DNA of 64,000 bases from Luteibacter sp. SG786 (GTDB lineage: Bacteria > Pseudomonadota > Gammaproteobacteria > Xanthomonadales > Rhodanobacteraceae). Under the pieces are notes generated by a model. The model saw nothing but the letters and a program-made list of their open reading frames with translations, had not been told where the DNA came from and did not search any database. Location: positions 1-64,000 of the forward strand of contig NZ_JAAOYX010000001.1 in NCBI RefSeq assembly GCF_011759605.1. Direction: 5' to 3'. This document shows, piece by piece, positions 28,294-36,895 of the stretch (the first letter of the stretch is position 1; each line of letters opens with the position of its first letter). The translations under genes and the position numbers were made by a program.

Positions 28294-30483
28294 ATGCGCG
28301 TATTGATTGCCATCGCTCTTGGCGGCCTCGCCCTCACCGCTCACTGCGCCACGGTGTCGCCCGTCCATCCCGGGGAAGCGGTGCGCATCGCTGCCACCGA
28401 TGCCACGTTCGATCCCACCGTGCGCAAAGGCGCCGATGGCGAGGAACTGGTGGCGGTGACCTTCAAGCCGGCACCAAGGCCCTCGCTCTTGCTGGCGCCG
28501 AAGCAAGGGGCGTGGAGCTGGCCGGCCAGTGGAACGATGCGCCTGCGCGTGCAGAACGGCATGCCCTGGCCCGTGACGCTGGTCGTCGACGTGGCCTCCG
28601 GAGCGAAGCACCTCACCGCCACGGTCGGCCTTCCTCCCGGCCCGCCGATGACGCTTTCGCTACCGCTGCACGCGACATCGCCCCGCGCATTCGGGATGCA
28701 AGTGGGTCCGCCGATGCCTTTTGCCGGGCCTGACGGAAGCAAAGCGGGGGGCGGTGCTGCGCTCGCCGCTATAGCGGCTCCTACAGGGGAGGCGGGGCTT
28801 CGGCTCGTGGCGACCACTGTGGATGGCACCATCGATGCGGGAGCGGTCACGGCCGTGACGTTGTCCATGCCTGGACCCGGCGCGCCGCAGACGATCCTGC
28901 TCGGCCGGCTCGACGATGTGGGCGGCGACGGCGACCTGCGTGCCGCCTATACCGGCATTGTCGATCGCTATGGCCAGTACACGCGGGCTACCTGGCCGGA
29001 GAAGATCGCCGACGATGCTTCGCTGAAGGCTCGGGCCAACGAGGCGCCGGCGGCGACGAAGCCGACGAATTTCGACCGCTTCGGCGGCCGTACCGATCTT
29101 CCCGCCATGCAGGCCACCGGCTGGTTCCACACGCAGAAGCAGGGCGACCGGTGGTGGCTCGTGTCGCCGGAGGGGCACGCGTTTTTCTCGCTCGGCGTGA
29201 ACGCAGTGAACTTTACCGACGGACGTACCTACGTGCAGGGGCGGGAATTCATGTTTGCCGACCCGGCTGCTGCGAACGGGAGGTTCGGCGGTGTGGGCGA
29301 CAGCCGCAGCGACCAGGGGTCGCAGCGCGACAACGGGATGAACCACGGTCGCTGGTGGGACGTCTACGCGAACAACGTCGCGCGCTCGCTCGGCGACGGC
29401 GACGTGCGCGCCGCGTGGCGCAAGCGCACCATCGACCGCCTGAAGGCCTGGCGCTTCAACACGCTCGGCAACTGGAGCGATCCCGCTTTCTCTGGGGGAG
29501 CTTCCGACGAATCCCGCATCGCCTATACCGTCCCGATCCTGATCGCAGGCGACTTCAACTCGGTGAGCACCGGCTTCGACTATTGGGGCCGCATGCCCGA
29601 TCCCTTCGATCCACGCTTCGCCGCCGCCACGCAGGCAGCCGTCGCGAAGGCGACCGCAGGCGTACGCGACGACCCGTGGCTCCTCGGCTACTTCGCCGAC
29701 AACGAACTCGCCTGGGCGGGCCAGGGACCGCAGGGACGCTGGGCGCTCGCTACCGGAACCCTCGCGCAAGGACCCGCCAGCCCCGCCAAGCGAGCTTTCC
29801 TGGCATACCTTAAGAAAACCCATGGCGACATCGCGGCGTTCGCCAAGGCATGGGGCGTGCCCGTAACACGCTGGGACGCGGTGGCGGCAGAAGGCTTCAG
29901 GGCGCCCCCGCCCGACGAAGCCCATCCCGCGATCGCCGCCGACTACATCGCTTTCCTGAAGCTATACGCGGCGCAGTACTTCCGCACGGTGGCCGAAACG
30001 CTGAAGAAGGCCGATCCCCACCACCTGTTCCTCGGCGGCCGTCTGGCCGTCCGAACGCCCGAGGTGGAAGAAGCGAGCGCAACCTATGCGGACGTCACCA
30101 GCATCAACACGTATACCGACGTGCCCGAGCATGGCTTCGATGTGGCTGCTTTCCGCAAACTCGACAAACCCGTGCTGATCACGGAATTCCACTTCGGTTC
30201 GGCGGACAGGGGGCCGTTCGGCAGCGGTGTCGCGGCCGTCGCCAACGAGGAAGAACGCGGCAAGGCTTACGCCCGTTTCGTCGACGCTGCGGCGGCCTCG
30301 GGTGTGGTCGTGGGCACGCACTGGTTCCAGTACGTGGACCAGCCGGTCACGGGGCGCGTCCTCGACGGCGAAAACGCGCACATCGGGCTGGTCGGCATCA
30401 CCGACATCCCGTTCAAAGGCTTCACGCGCGCGGTGACCGAAACCAACGCACGCATCGGCGGTGGATCAGGCGGCGGGCGTTAG
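28294..30483 (+). CDS. Secreted clan GH-A glycoside hydrolase, agarase/beta-galactosidase-like
   Basis: A 729-residue protein with an N-terminal signal peptide (VLIAIALGGLALTAHCAT). An N-terminal beta-rich region to about 250 is followed by a TIM-barrel catalytic domain. RWWLVSPEGHAFFSLGVNAV is typical of agarase- and GH42/GH50-like proteins. YFADNELAWAG (Glu471) and VLITEFHFGS (Glu631) fit the acid/base and nucleophile of clan A retaining enzymes. The substrate is not determinable. The N-terminal region contains a single GTAG-family REP in frame (28762-28785), encoding LAAIAAPT. It partly overlaps the convergent small gene at its 3' end. Confidence 0.8.
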   Translation: MRVLIAIALGGLALTAHCATVSPVHPGEAVRIAATDATFDPTVRKGADGEELVAVTFKPAPRPSLLLAPKQGAWSWPASGTMRLRVQNGMPWPVTLVVDVASGAKHLTATVGLPPGPPMTLSLPLHATSPRAFGMQVGPPMPFAGPDGSKAGGGAALAAIAAPTGEAGLRLVATTVDGTIDAGAVTAVTLSMPGPGAPQTILLGRLDDVGGDGDLRAAYTGIVDRYGQYTRATWPEKIADDASLKARANEAPAATKPTNFDRFGGRTDLPAMQATGWFHTQKQGDRWWLVSPEGHAFFSLGVNAVNFTDGRTYVQGREFMFADPAAANGRFGGVGDSRSDQGSQRDNGMNHGRWWDVYANNVARSLGDGDVRAAWRKRTIDRLKAWRFNTLGNWSDPAFSGGASDESRIAYTVPILIAGDFNSVSTGFDYWGRMPDPFDPRFAAATQAAVAKATAGVRDDPWLLGYFADNELAWAGQGPQGRWALATGTLAQGPASPAKRAFLAYLKKTHGDIAAFAKAWGVPVTRWDAVAAEGFRAPPPDEAHPAIAADYIAFLKLYAAQYFRTVAETLKKADPHHLFLGGRLAVRTPEVEEASATYADVTSINTYTDVPEHGFDVAAFRKLDKPVLITEFHFGSADRGPFGSGVAAVANEEERGKAYARFVDAAAASGVVVGTHWFQYVDQPVTGRVLDGENAHIGLVGITDIPFKGFTRAVTETNARIGGGSGGGR
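28762..28785 (-). repeat. Single GTAG-family REP in frame inside the glycoside hydrolase gene
   Basis: CTCGCCGCTATAGCGGCTCC plus TAC matches the arm beside the RAYT gene base for base. It is translated as part of a Gly/Ala-rich loop, GGGAALAAIAAPTGE. Confidence 0.9.
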
Positions 30484-30648
30484 CGGAATGCCGCGATGCC
30501 CGCCCCGCGTGAGATCGCGGCCAAAGGCGAAGGCGATGGGCTCGGCGATGCCGAAGAACGTACTGAGTGCCACGTTCTGGTTCACCGCGTAGCTCATGGA
30601 AAACGCGATGCTGAAATGCGTGGCCGCGAATTTGATCTGTCGAGCCAT
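30466..30648 (-). CDS. DUF2061 family small membrane protein
   Basis: A 60-residue protein. The N-terminal MARQIKFAATHFSIAFSMSY is characteristic of DUF2061 proteins, which have two short hydrophobic helices. GGGAG lies 7 bp before the start. A Fur-box-like palindrome lies directly upstream. Its 3' end overlaps the end of the convergent hydrolase gene by 18 bp. Function is unknown. Confidence 0.85.
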   Translation of the reverse strand: MARQIKFAATHFSIAFSMSYAVNQNVALSTFFGIAEPIAFAFGRDLTRGGHRGIPLTPAA

Positions 30649-30662
30649 GGCTGACTCCCAAT

Positions 30663-30681
30663 AAGAATGAATCTCATTATG
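30663..30681 (-). promoter_or_regulatory. Fur-box-like site upstream of the DUF2061 gene
   Basis: On the minus strand CATAATGAGATTCATTCTT matches 14 of 19 positions of the classical Fur consensus GATAATGATAATCATTATC. It ends 15 bp before the start codon of the DUF2061 gene. Iron regulation is an inference. Confidence 0.5.
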
Positions 30682-30736
30682 GGGACGGGCGGGCCCAAGT
30701 CCAACTGATGTTGCGAATGGCGCCGATAGGGCGCCC

Positions 30737-31147
30737 CTATCGCCGGATGGCGGTTCCCACCACCATGGCCACCACCATCACGAGCGCCACCGCCATGCAG
30801 GCGCTGGTCGGCTTCACCCGGCGGGCGTCCACGCGCGGCACCATCCACCAGACCAGCCATGCGCCCAACAGCATGTCCACCACCAGCGACGCGCGCATCC
30901 AGGGCAGGGTGAAGATGGATGCGCCCGGCGCGCGGCCATGCTGCGCGGCGATGACCAGACCGCCTGTGAGCACGGCCGCCAGTGCCCAGAGCAGGCTGGC
31001 CAGGTAGGCCCGGTTGAACACCACCGGGGTTTTCTCCAGCCAGCGCAGCGACAGCCAGACGATCAGGGCGGGAACGACCGCGATGGCGCTGGAGTAGATC
31101 ACCCACCAGATGCCGGCGGAGAACAGGGTCAGGAGGGACTGGGTCAC
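30737..31147 (-). CDS. Hypothetical four-helix membrane protein
   Basis: A 136-residue protein with four hydrophobic segments: about residues 10-34, 47-68, 83-102 and 115-133. No family was recognised. Its start is 10 bp after the stop of the DUF962 gene, so it is probably the last gene of purC-DUF962-this. The codon pattern is like the backbone. Confidence 0.8.
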   Translation of the reverse strand: MTQSLLTLFSAGIWWVIYSSAIAVVPALIVWLSLRWLEKTPVVFNRAYLASLLWALAAVLTGGLVIAAQHGRAPGASIFTLPWMRASLVVDMLLGAWLVWWMVPRVDARRVKPTSACMAVALVMVVAMVVGTAIRR

Positions 31148-31157
31148 GGTGTGTCCG

Positions 31158-31625
31158 TCAGTACGACACGCCGAAGCGGCCGAGTGCCTTGCTCATCAGC
31201 CACGCCGGACCGATCAGCAGGTACTGGAGATCGGTGAAGAAGGATGGACGCCGGCCTTCGATCTTGTGGCCCACGAACTGGCCGATCCAGGCCAGCACGA
31301 ACACGCCGATCGCCAGCTTCGTGAGGCCGGTGATGCCGATGCCGCGGTAGAGCATGTCGGTGAACAGCGCCAGCGCGACGAAGGCGCCGGCCATGGCCAG
31401 TCCGATCACGCGGGAAAGCCGGAAGTAGTAGAAGCAGAAGGCCAGGAACATGGCGAACACGGCCCAGAAACCTGGTTTGCCGAGCCATTGCGGTACGGGG
31501 AGCAGCCAGACGAAGGCCACCACCGTCCAGGTGATCGCCGGCACACAGATCCAGTGGATCAGCTGGTTGGTCGGGTTCTGGTGGTCGCGGCTGTAGTTGC
31601 CGAACCACGTTGCTGCGTCACGCAT
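31158..31625 (-). CDS. DUF962/Mpo1-like membrane protein
   Basis: A 155-residue membrane protein. The N-terminal YSRDHQNPTNQLIHWICVP and C-terminal GHKIEGRRPSFFTDLQYLLI are the DUF962 (YGL010w/Mpo1) signatures, including conserved His residues expected to bind Fe2+. Yeast Mpo1 is a dioxygenase that shortens 2-hydroxy fatty acids. The bacterial role is not established. It sits between purC (35 bp upstream) and a small membrane gene. Confidence 0.88.
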   Translation of the reverse strand: MRDAATWFGNYSRDHQNPTNQLIHWICVPAITWTVVAFVWLLPVPQWLGKPGFWAVFAMFLAFCFYYFRLSRVIGLAMAGAFVALALFTDMLYRGIGITGLTKLAIGVFVLAWIGQFVGHKIEGRRPSFFTDLQYLLIGPAWLMSKALGRFGVSY

Positions 31626-31660
31626 GGCTGTCCCCTCCGTGCTGCCTCGATGCGACTAGC

Positions 31661-32590
31661 TTAGTCCAGGCGGATGCCGGCGAGCTTGTCGAGGGCCTCG
31701 GCGTATTTCGCGGCGGTACCGTCGATGACTTCCTTCGGAACCTTCGGTGCCGGCGGCGTCTTGTTCCAGCCGACGCGTTCCAGGTAGTCGCGCACGAACT
31801 GCTTGTCATAGCTGGGCGGGCTGATGCCCACGGCGTATTCGTCGGCCGGCCAGAAGCGCGAGGAGTCGGGGGTGAGCATCTCGTCCATGATGTGCAGCAC
31901 GCCGTTCTCGTCGGTGCCGAACTCGAACTTGGTGTCCGCCACGATGATGCCCCGCTCGGCGGCATAGGCCGCGGCGAAGGTGTAGATATCCAGCGTGGCC
32001 TTCCGCACGGCCCCGGCCAGCTCTTCGCCCACCGCCGCCACGACGGCGTCGAAGCTCACATTCTCGTCGTGGTCGCCCACGGCGGCCTTCGTCGACGGTG
32101 TGAAGATGGGTTCGGGCAGTTTCTCCGCCTGGCGCAGGCCCGGCGGGAGCGTGATGCCGCAGAGCGCTCCCGTGGCCTGGTAATCCTTCCAGCCGGACCC
32201 GATGAGGTAGCCGCGCGCGATGGCCTCCACCGGCACGGGCTTCAGGCGCTTCGTCACCACGGCACGCTTCGCGTACAGCGCGGGATCCACGCCCTTCGGG
32301 AGCACCGAGGCCACGTCGTCGCCGGTGAGGTGGTTGGGGATGATGTGCGCCGTCTTCGCGAACCAGAAGTTCGAGATCTGGGTGAGCATCTCGCCCTTGC
32401 CCGGAATCGGGTCCGGCAACACCACGTCGAAGGCCGAGAGCCGGTCGGTCGCCACCATCAGGAGGCGGTTGCCGGGCAGGGCGTAGACGTCGCGCACCTT
32501 GCCGCGATGGATGAGTTCCAGGCCGGGCAGGTCGGATTGCGAGAGGGTGGTGGGCACAGTGGGCTCCGATGAGGACGGCGATCCTGTCAT
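31661..32590 (-). CDS. purC: Phosphoribosylaminoimidazole-succinocarboxamide synthase
   Basis: A 309-residue cytoplasmic enzyme of purine synthesis joining aspartate to CAIR with [25 protein letters not shown] and [19 protein letters not shown] are the N-terminal signatures. [14 protein letters not shown] and [13 protein letters not shown] are typical of the longer (about 300-residue) SAICAR synthetases. The start at 32590 is chosen because the frame upstream translates a REP. It heads a minus-strand unit with two membrane protein genes. Confidence 0.95.
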   Translation of the reverse strand: MTGSPSSSEPTVPTTLSQSDLPGLELIHRGKVRDVYALPGNRLLMVATDRLSAFDVVLPDPIPGKGEMLTQISNFWFAKTAHIIPNHLTGDDVASVLPKGVDPALYAKRAVVTKRLKPVPVEAIARGYLIGSGWKDYQATGALCGITLPPGLRQAEKLPEPIFTPSTKAAVGDHDENVSFDAVVAAVGEELAGAVRKATLDIYTFAAAYAAERGIIVADTKFEFGTDENGVLHIMDEMLTPDSSRFWPADEYAVGISPPSYDKQFVRDYLERVGWNKTPPAPKVPKEVIDGTAAKYAEALDKLAGIRLD

Positions 32591-32597
32591 TGTAACT

Positions 32598-32679
32598 GTG
32601 GGAGCCGGCTGTGCCGGCGATCCCGCGGCAGCGGGCCAGCTTGGCCCATGCACCCATCGCCACTGAAGCGGCTCCCACA
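32598..32679 (+). repeat. REP doublet (GTGG family) upstream of purC
   Basis: 82-bp doublet starting only 8 bp beyond the purC start codon, hence inside its leader or promoter region and also upstream of the divergent cytochrome c gene. Confidence 0.92.
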
Positions 32680-32717
32680 GTGAAGCTCGCATAGATAGTC
32701 CGTGCCACCGGGCCTGC

Positions 32718-32723
32718 TAGAAT
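32718..32723 (+). promoter_or_regulatory. Possible -10 element (TAGAAT) of the cytochrome c gene
   Basis: TAGAAT lies 29 bp before the start codon. The -35 is poor. The same hexamer precedes pepA. Confidence 0.35.
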
Positions 32724-32751
32724 CCCGGGTTACCGCCCCCATAGCCTTGCC

Positions 32752-33063
32752 ATGCGAACCTTTTCGACCGCGGCGCTAGCCCTGGCCCTGTCCGCCCCTG
32801 TCCTCGCCGCGCCGCCCGACAAGCCGGCACGCCTCGGCCTGTGCGCCGCCTGTCACGGCGAAGACGGCGTCGGCAGAATTCCCGGCGCCCCCAACCTGGC
32901 GGGGCAAAAGCTCGACTACTTGCGCGAGGCCCTGCGCCAGTACCGCGACGGCCGCCGCGACATTCCCGTGATGCGCGCCGCGACCGGCCCCCTCACCGAT
33001 GCGGAACTCGACCGGCTCGCCGAGTGGTATTCCGCCCTCCCGCCTTCCAAGGCCGCTCAATGA
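32752..33063 (+). CDS. Small exported class I cytochrome c
   Basis: A 103-residue periplasmic electron carrier. The signal peptide at residues 1-20 ends AAP. The heme motif is CAACH (Cys31, Cys34, His35), with a likely Met axial ligand in DIPVMRAAT. GAPNLAGQKLDYLREALRQY resembles cytochrome c4/c553 proteins. The stop overlaps the start of the DjlA-like gene by ATGA. Confidence 0.93.
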   Translation: MRTFSTAALALALSAPVLAAPPDKPARLGLCAACHGEDGVGRIPGAPNLAGQKLDYLREALRQYRDGRRDIPVMRAATGPLTDAELDRLAEWYSALPPSKAAQ

Positions 33064-33866
33064 ATTTCACCGGCACGCTCATCGGCGCCGTCCTCGGCAT
33101 GTGGATTACCCACAACCTCCTCGGCGCCATCGTCGGCGGCGCGCTCGGCTTCATGTTCGACGCCAGTCGTCAGCAGCAGCGGCGGCGCACCCCGGCCCAG
33201 GGTGGCTATATCGCCCCGCTGTTTGCCCTGATCGGCGCAGTCGCGAAGGCCGACGGCCGCGTCTCCGAGGCCGAGATCGCCATCGCCGAGCGGCTGATGG
33301 CGCGCATGGGGCTCGACCAGGACGACCGCCGCACCGCTATCGACGCCTTCAACGAGGGCAAGCAGCCCGAATTCAATGCCACCGCGGTGATCGACGAGCT
33401 GCGCCATTGGGTCGGCCACCGCCGCGACCACGCGTTCCCGGTGATCGACGTGGTGATCGAAACGGTGCTGGCGGAAGGCAATCCCTCGCCGGAAAAGATG
33501 GCCCTGCTCCGTCAGCTGGCCTTCGCCCTGCGCGTCAGCGACATGGAACTCATGGCGCTCATGGCGATGAAGGGCTACGCCTGGAACGCGAGCGCCGGCG
33601 GGCGCGCCTACGGCGGACGGGCCAACGGCGGCGGTTATGTGCCCCCGCAACGGAGCACTCAGGGCCCCGACCCCTACGCAGTCCTCGGCATCCAGCGCGA
33701 CGCCGACGACCGCGCCATCAAGCGGGCCTACCGCAAGCTCATTTCCGAACACCACCCGGACCGCCTGGGCGACCTGCCGGAAGACATGCGTCGCCGCGCC
33801 GAAGCCCGCGCCAGCGAGATCAACGCGGCTTACGAACGCATCAAGGCGGAGCGGGGGTTCAAGTAA
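33060..33866 (+). CDS. djlA: DjlA-like membrane co-chaperone (TerB-like plus J domain)
   Basis: A 268-residue protein with a Gly-rich N-terminal membrane segment at about residues 5-32, a TerB-like helical domain at about 50-165, and a C-terminal J domain at about 200-265. The J domain has HHPDRLGD holding the HPD motif that stimulates DnaK. This order matches DjlA. It starts in an ATGA overlap with the cytochrome c gene. A Gly-rich linker (GGRAYGGRANGGGY) precedes the J domain. Confidence 0.93.
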   Translation: MNFTGTLIGAVLGMWITHNLLGAIVGGALGFMFDASRQQQRRRTPAQGGYIAPLFALIGAVAKADGRVSEAEIAIAERLMARMGLDQDDRRTAIDAFNEGKQPEFNATAVIDELRHWVGHRRDHAFPVIDVVIETVLAEGNPSPEKMALLRQLAFALRVSDMELMALMAMKGYAWNASAGGRAYGGRANGGGYVPPQRSTQGPDPYAVLGIQRDADDRAIKRAYRKLISEHHPDRLGDLPEDMRRRAEARASEINAAYERIKAERGFK

Positions 33867-33928
33867 TTCGGCGGCAGCCGGCTATGATTCCCGAAGCTGG
33901 CAAAGGTCCTGTGAGAACCACCGTTTCT

Positions 33929-34010
33929 GTGGGAGCCGGCTATGCCGGCGATCCCGCGGCAGCGGGCCATCCTGTCGCAAGCACCCATCGCCGCTGAAGC
34001 GGCTCCCACA
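33929..34010 (+). repeat. REP doublet (GTGG family) between djlA and rpe
   Basis: 82-bp doublet, GGCTATGCCGGCGA arm first, in the 224-bp intergenic region. Nothing else is evident there apart from the rpe leader. Confidence 0.92.
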
Positions 34011-34090
34011 TAAAGCCCCAAGACAAAGCGCTCGCCGTAAGCTTCACCTCGAGCTCCCGACACGGCTCCCAACGAAAACGGTACCCCGCC

Positions 34091-34762
34091 ATGGCCAAGC
34101 AATCCCCCGTCATCGCCCCGTCCATCCTTTCCGCCGATTTCGCCCGTCTGGGCGAAGACACGCGCAAGGTGCTCGATGCCGGCGCGCAATGGGTGCATTT
34201 CGACGTGATGGACAACCACTACGTGCCCAACCTCACCATCGGGCCCATGGTGCTGAAAGCACTGCGCAACTACGGCATTGCCGAGCACATCGACGTGCAC
34301 CTGATGGTCAAGCCGGTGGATCGCATCGTGCCGGACTTTGCCAAGGCCGGCGCGCGCAGCATCAGCTTCCATCCGGAAGCCACCGAGCACGTGGATCGCA
34401 CCATCCAGCTCATCAAGGACGAAGGCTGCGAGGCAGGCCTGGTGTTCAATCCGGCCACGCCGCTCTCCTGGCTGGACTATGTGATGGACAAGATCGACAT
34501 GGTGCTGATCATGTCGGTGAACCCGGGCTTCGGCGGGCAGAAGTTCATTCCCACCGCGCTGGACAAGATCCGCCACGTGCGCGAGCGCATCGACGCGAGT
34601 GGCCGCGCCATCCGCCTGGAAGTGGACGGCGGCGTCACGCCCGACAACATCGGCCAGATCGCCGCCGCGGGCGCCGATACCTTCGTGGCCGGTTCGGCCA
34701 TCTTCAACGCGCCGGACTATGCCGATGTCATCCGCCGCATGCACGCGGCGATCGGCGGCTGA
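34091..34762 (+). CDS. rpe: Ribulose-phosphate 3-epimerase
   Basis: A 223-residue TIM-barrel enzyme of the pentose phosphate pathway. Signatures seen are [33 protein letters not shown] with metal-binding His and Asp, [18 protein letters not shown] and [12 protein letters not shown]. Length and motifs are complete. Confidence 0.97.
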   Translation: MAKQSPVIAPSILSADFARLGEDTRKVLDAGAQWVHFDVMDNHYVPNLTIGPMVLKALRNYGIAEHIDVHLMVKPVDRIVPDFAKAGARSISFHPEATEHVDRTIQLIKDEGCEAGLVFNPATPLSWLDYVMDKIDMVLIMSVNPGFGGQKFIPTALDKIRHVRERIDASGRAIRLEVDGGVTPDNIGQIAAAGADTFVAGSAIFNAPDYADVIRRMHAAIGG

Positions 34763-34821
34763 TCCCGGGTCGGCGCCGCAATTCACATGTCGATAGCAAT
34801 TCCACTGCTAAGGTGAAGCGG

Positions 34822-34849
34822 CCCGCCGGGAAGTGATGTCCCCGGCGGG
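34822..34849 (+). terminator. Hairpin after rpe, no T run
   Basis: CCCGCCGGG and CCCGGCGGG pair around a 10-base loop, 60 bp after the rpe stop. The absence of a T run makes termination uncertain. Confidence 0.4.
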
Positions 34850-34958
34850 TTGGGACGCCGCTCCGGACCGTGACGGCGCCTCAGGGGAGGACTCCACAGC
34901 GCGGTCCGAAGCTGCTCCGTGTACCGGGGGTACCGTGAGACAACCGTCGGAGTCGATC

Positions 34959-35705
34959 ATGAAACGCATCGCATCGTTCGTTCTCTCCTTCGCGGCACTT
35001 GTCGCCGCGCCTCTCGCCGTTGCGGGCGAGAAACCTCAGCCCCTGCCCGATCAGAAGGACGCCGTTTCGCGTTCCCTCATGCCGTGTCCCGGTGGCCTCG
35101 AGCGCTTCCTCCCCGGCGATTACTACTTCTGCTCCGCGGCCCGCAGCTACTGGAGCGGGCATGACGGTCTTGCCCGGCAGAGCCTGCTCAACGCCGCCGC
35201 GTGGGGCAGCAAGCCTGCGCAGTACGCGCTCGGCGTCATGTACTTCAATGGCGATCATGCGGAGAAGAACCGCCCGCTTGGCCTCGCGTGGCTGGCGTTG
35301 GCCTCGGAACGGCACGACCCCGCTTACGAGCCCACCTTCGTCTCGGCTTACCAACAGGTGACGCCGGATGAGCTTTCCCAGGCGAATGCCTATTGGAAAG
35401 ACATGAAGGGCACTTACGCCGACGCCGTGGCGGCGCCGCGCGCGGAACGCCGTTTCGACCGCGAATACCGGCAGATCGCCTGGGCGGTGAATTTCGGCGG
35501 CAGCATCTTCATCGATGGCGTGACGCTGCCTTACGGATATGCCGGCGTTCCGGGCGGCCAGCCGCTGCAGAGCGGCTTCTCGCTCGGCCGCATATTGCAG
35601 AACCAGAAGGCCATGTACTTCTACGGGTACAACAGCCACGTGTTCGTGGGCGATGCCGAACTGGTGCCGATCAGCCAGGTGACCACGGCGGCCCGACACG
35701 ACTAG
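34959..35705 (+). CDS. Secreted Sel1-like protein, tandem paralog 1
   Basis: A 248-residue exported protein of unknown function. The signal peptide at residues 1-22 ends AVAG. Conserved PGGLERFLPGDYYFC is followed by a Sel1-like helical repeat (SKPAQYALGVMYFNGD, NRPLGLAWLALASERHDP). The C-terminal part ends in AELVPISQV. The start has GGAG upstream. The next gene is a clear paralog with the same order of motifs. Sel1 repeats usually mediate protein contacts. Confidence 0.85.
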   Translation: MKRIASFVLSFAALVAAPLAVAGEKPQPLPDQKDAVSRSLMPCPGGLERFLPGDYYFCSAARSYWSGHDGLARQSLLNAAAWGSKPAQYALGVMYFNGDHAEKNRPLGLAWLALASERHDPAYEPTFVSAYQQVTPDELSQANAYWKDMKGTYADAVAAPRAERRFDREYRQIAWAVNFGGSIFIDGVTLPYGYAGVPGGQPLQSGFSLGRILQNQKAMYFYGYNSHVFVGDAELVPISQVTTAARHD

Positions 35706-35801
35706 CCGGATCGGAGTAGCCTGCGGAAAGCCGTCCGTCGATCGACGGGCGGCCCGCGGGGGCGGGGGTTCAAAAATCCAACGTACATGGAGGCAGTGAT
35801 C

Positions 35802-36569
35802 ATGCCAGTGGTAAGGATTGTCGCGTTCGTACTGTTCTGCATTTCGACCGCCGCCGTTGCTGGTGAAGCGGCGCCCGACAACCCGAGGGAGGCCATCAAG
35901 GCGTCCGTCAGGTCATGCGCCACCGGACTCGAACGGCTGCTTCCTGGGGAGTACTACTTTTGCGCCGGTGTGCGCGATTACGGCCAGAGTCACGACGGCC
36001 GTGCGGAGGAGCGTTTCCGCGACGCGGCCTATTGGGCGAGCAAGCCGGCGCAATACGTGCTGGGTCTCATGTATTTCAACGGCGACAGGGGCAAGGTGAA
36101 CCGCCCCCTGGGCGTGGCGTGGCTGGCGCTTGCGGCCGAGCGTCACGATCCGCTGTATGAAAAGGCCTTCACGCGTGCGTACCTTGGAAGCTCTCCGGAG
36201 GAACGCGCGCAGGCCGATGCCTACTGGCGCGACTTGCGCGGTCAGTACGCCGATCCCGTGGCGGGCCGGCGCGCGCATCGGCGTTACGTTGCCGAGATGC
36301 GGATGATCGAAGCCGCGACCGCTGTCGGCGGGTCCATCTTCATCACGGGGCTGTCGCCGCCGAATGGCGACTCCAGCGGGCAATTCGGCGCCGACGGCGA
36401 TCCGAACCGCGTCGGAGGAGGCTCCAGTTTCAGCATGAACAAGTTGCTGTCGCACGCGGGCGAGGATTATTTCCGCGGCATGGCCGGCACGGTCACGGTC
36501 GGCGAGGTACAGCCGACGGAGCTTGTGCCGATCGGGCAGGTGGCCTCTCGGGTTCGTGCGCCCCAATAA
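35802..36569 (+). CDS. Secreted Sel1-like protein, tandem paralog 2
   Basis: A 255-residue exported paralog of the preceding protein. It shares TGLERLLPGEYYFCAG, SKPAQYVLGLMYFNGDR, NRPLGVAWLALAAERHDP and the C-terminal TELVPIGQV. The start at 35802 has GGAGG 8 bp upstream. An ATG at 35787 is less well placed. A perfect palindrome CCGTCGATCGACGG (35735-35748) lies between the two paralogs. A minus-strand terminator begins 8 bp after its stop. Confidence 0.85.
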   Translation: MPVVRIVAFVLFCISTAAVAGEAAPDNPREAIKASVRSCATGLERLLPGEYYFCAGVRDYGQSHDGRAEERFRDAAYWASKPAQYVLGLMYFNGDRGKVNRPLGVAWLALAAERHDPLYEKAFTRAYLGSSPEERAQADAYWRDLRGQYADPVAGRRAHRRYVAEMRMIEAATAVGGSIFITGLSPPNGDSSGQFGADGDPNRVGGGSSFSMNKLLSHAGEDYFRGMAGTVTVGEVQPTELVPIGQVASRVRAPQ

Positions 36570-36576
36570 CGGCACG

Positions 36577-36609
36577 CAAAAAGCTCCCCCGTCCATGCGG
36601 ATGGGGGAG
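36577..36609 (-). terminator. Terminator of the minus-strand small-protein operon
   Basis: On the minus strand CTCCCCC, a loop with TCC/GGA pairing and GGGGGAG are followed by CTTTTTGC. On the plus strand there is no T run, so it serves the genes at 36649-36895. Confidence 0.8.
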
Positions 36610-36648
36610 TGAAGGAGGCTCCCGGGGGGAGGAGCTCAGGGGAAAGGG

Positions 36649-36768
36649 TTAAACGGGCTGCCAGTTGGGGTCGGGTTCCACCGGCCCTGCGACCGGCGCA
36701 CTTCCGTGCGCGCCGGCCGCGCCAAGGCCTTCCATGGCCGGTTCCACGAAGTCGTCGAAAAGATCCAT
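36649..36768 (-). CDS. Small acidic protein, 39 residues, unknown
   Basis: Encodes an acidic peptide beginning MDLFDDFVEPAMEGLGAAGA and ending PDPNWQPV. GGAGG lies 7 bp before the ATG at 36768, and the upstream gene's TGA abuts this site, so translation is probably coupled. No signal peptide or membrane segment is seen. It is followed by a minus-strand terminator, which supports a real operon. No family recognised. An ATG 6 bp upstream is too close to the ribosome binding site. Confidence 0.6.
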   Translation of the reverse strand: MDLFDDFVEPAMEGLGAAGAHGSAPVAGPVEPDPNWQPV

Positions 36769-36781
36769 GGTCATGCCTCCG

Positions 36782-36895
36782 TCAATGCACGCCGAAAAGC
36801 AGGCCCAGCAGCAGCGCGCCCAGGGCAAGGGCAACGCGCAGGGGTTCGAAGTCGCGTTCGAGTTCGGTGTTGTCGGCGTCGGGCTTGGTTTTCAT
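36782..36895 (-). CDS. Small single-pass membrane protein, 37 residues, unknown
   Basis: MKTKPDADNTELERDFEPLR is followed by a hydrophobic helix VALALGALLLGLLFGVH. An excellent GGAGGAG lies 6 bp before the ATG at 36895. Together with the downstream 39-residue gene it forms a compact two-gene unit with its own terminator. It is transcribed divergently from the pdsR/pdsS pair. Function unknown. Confidence 0.65.
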   Translation of the reverse strand: MKTKPDADNTELERDFEPLRVALALGALLLGLLFGVH

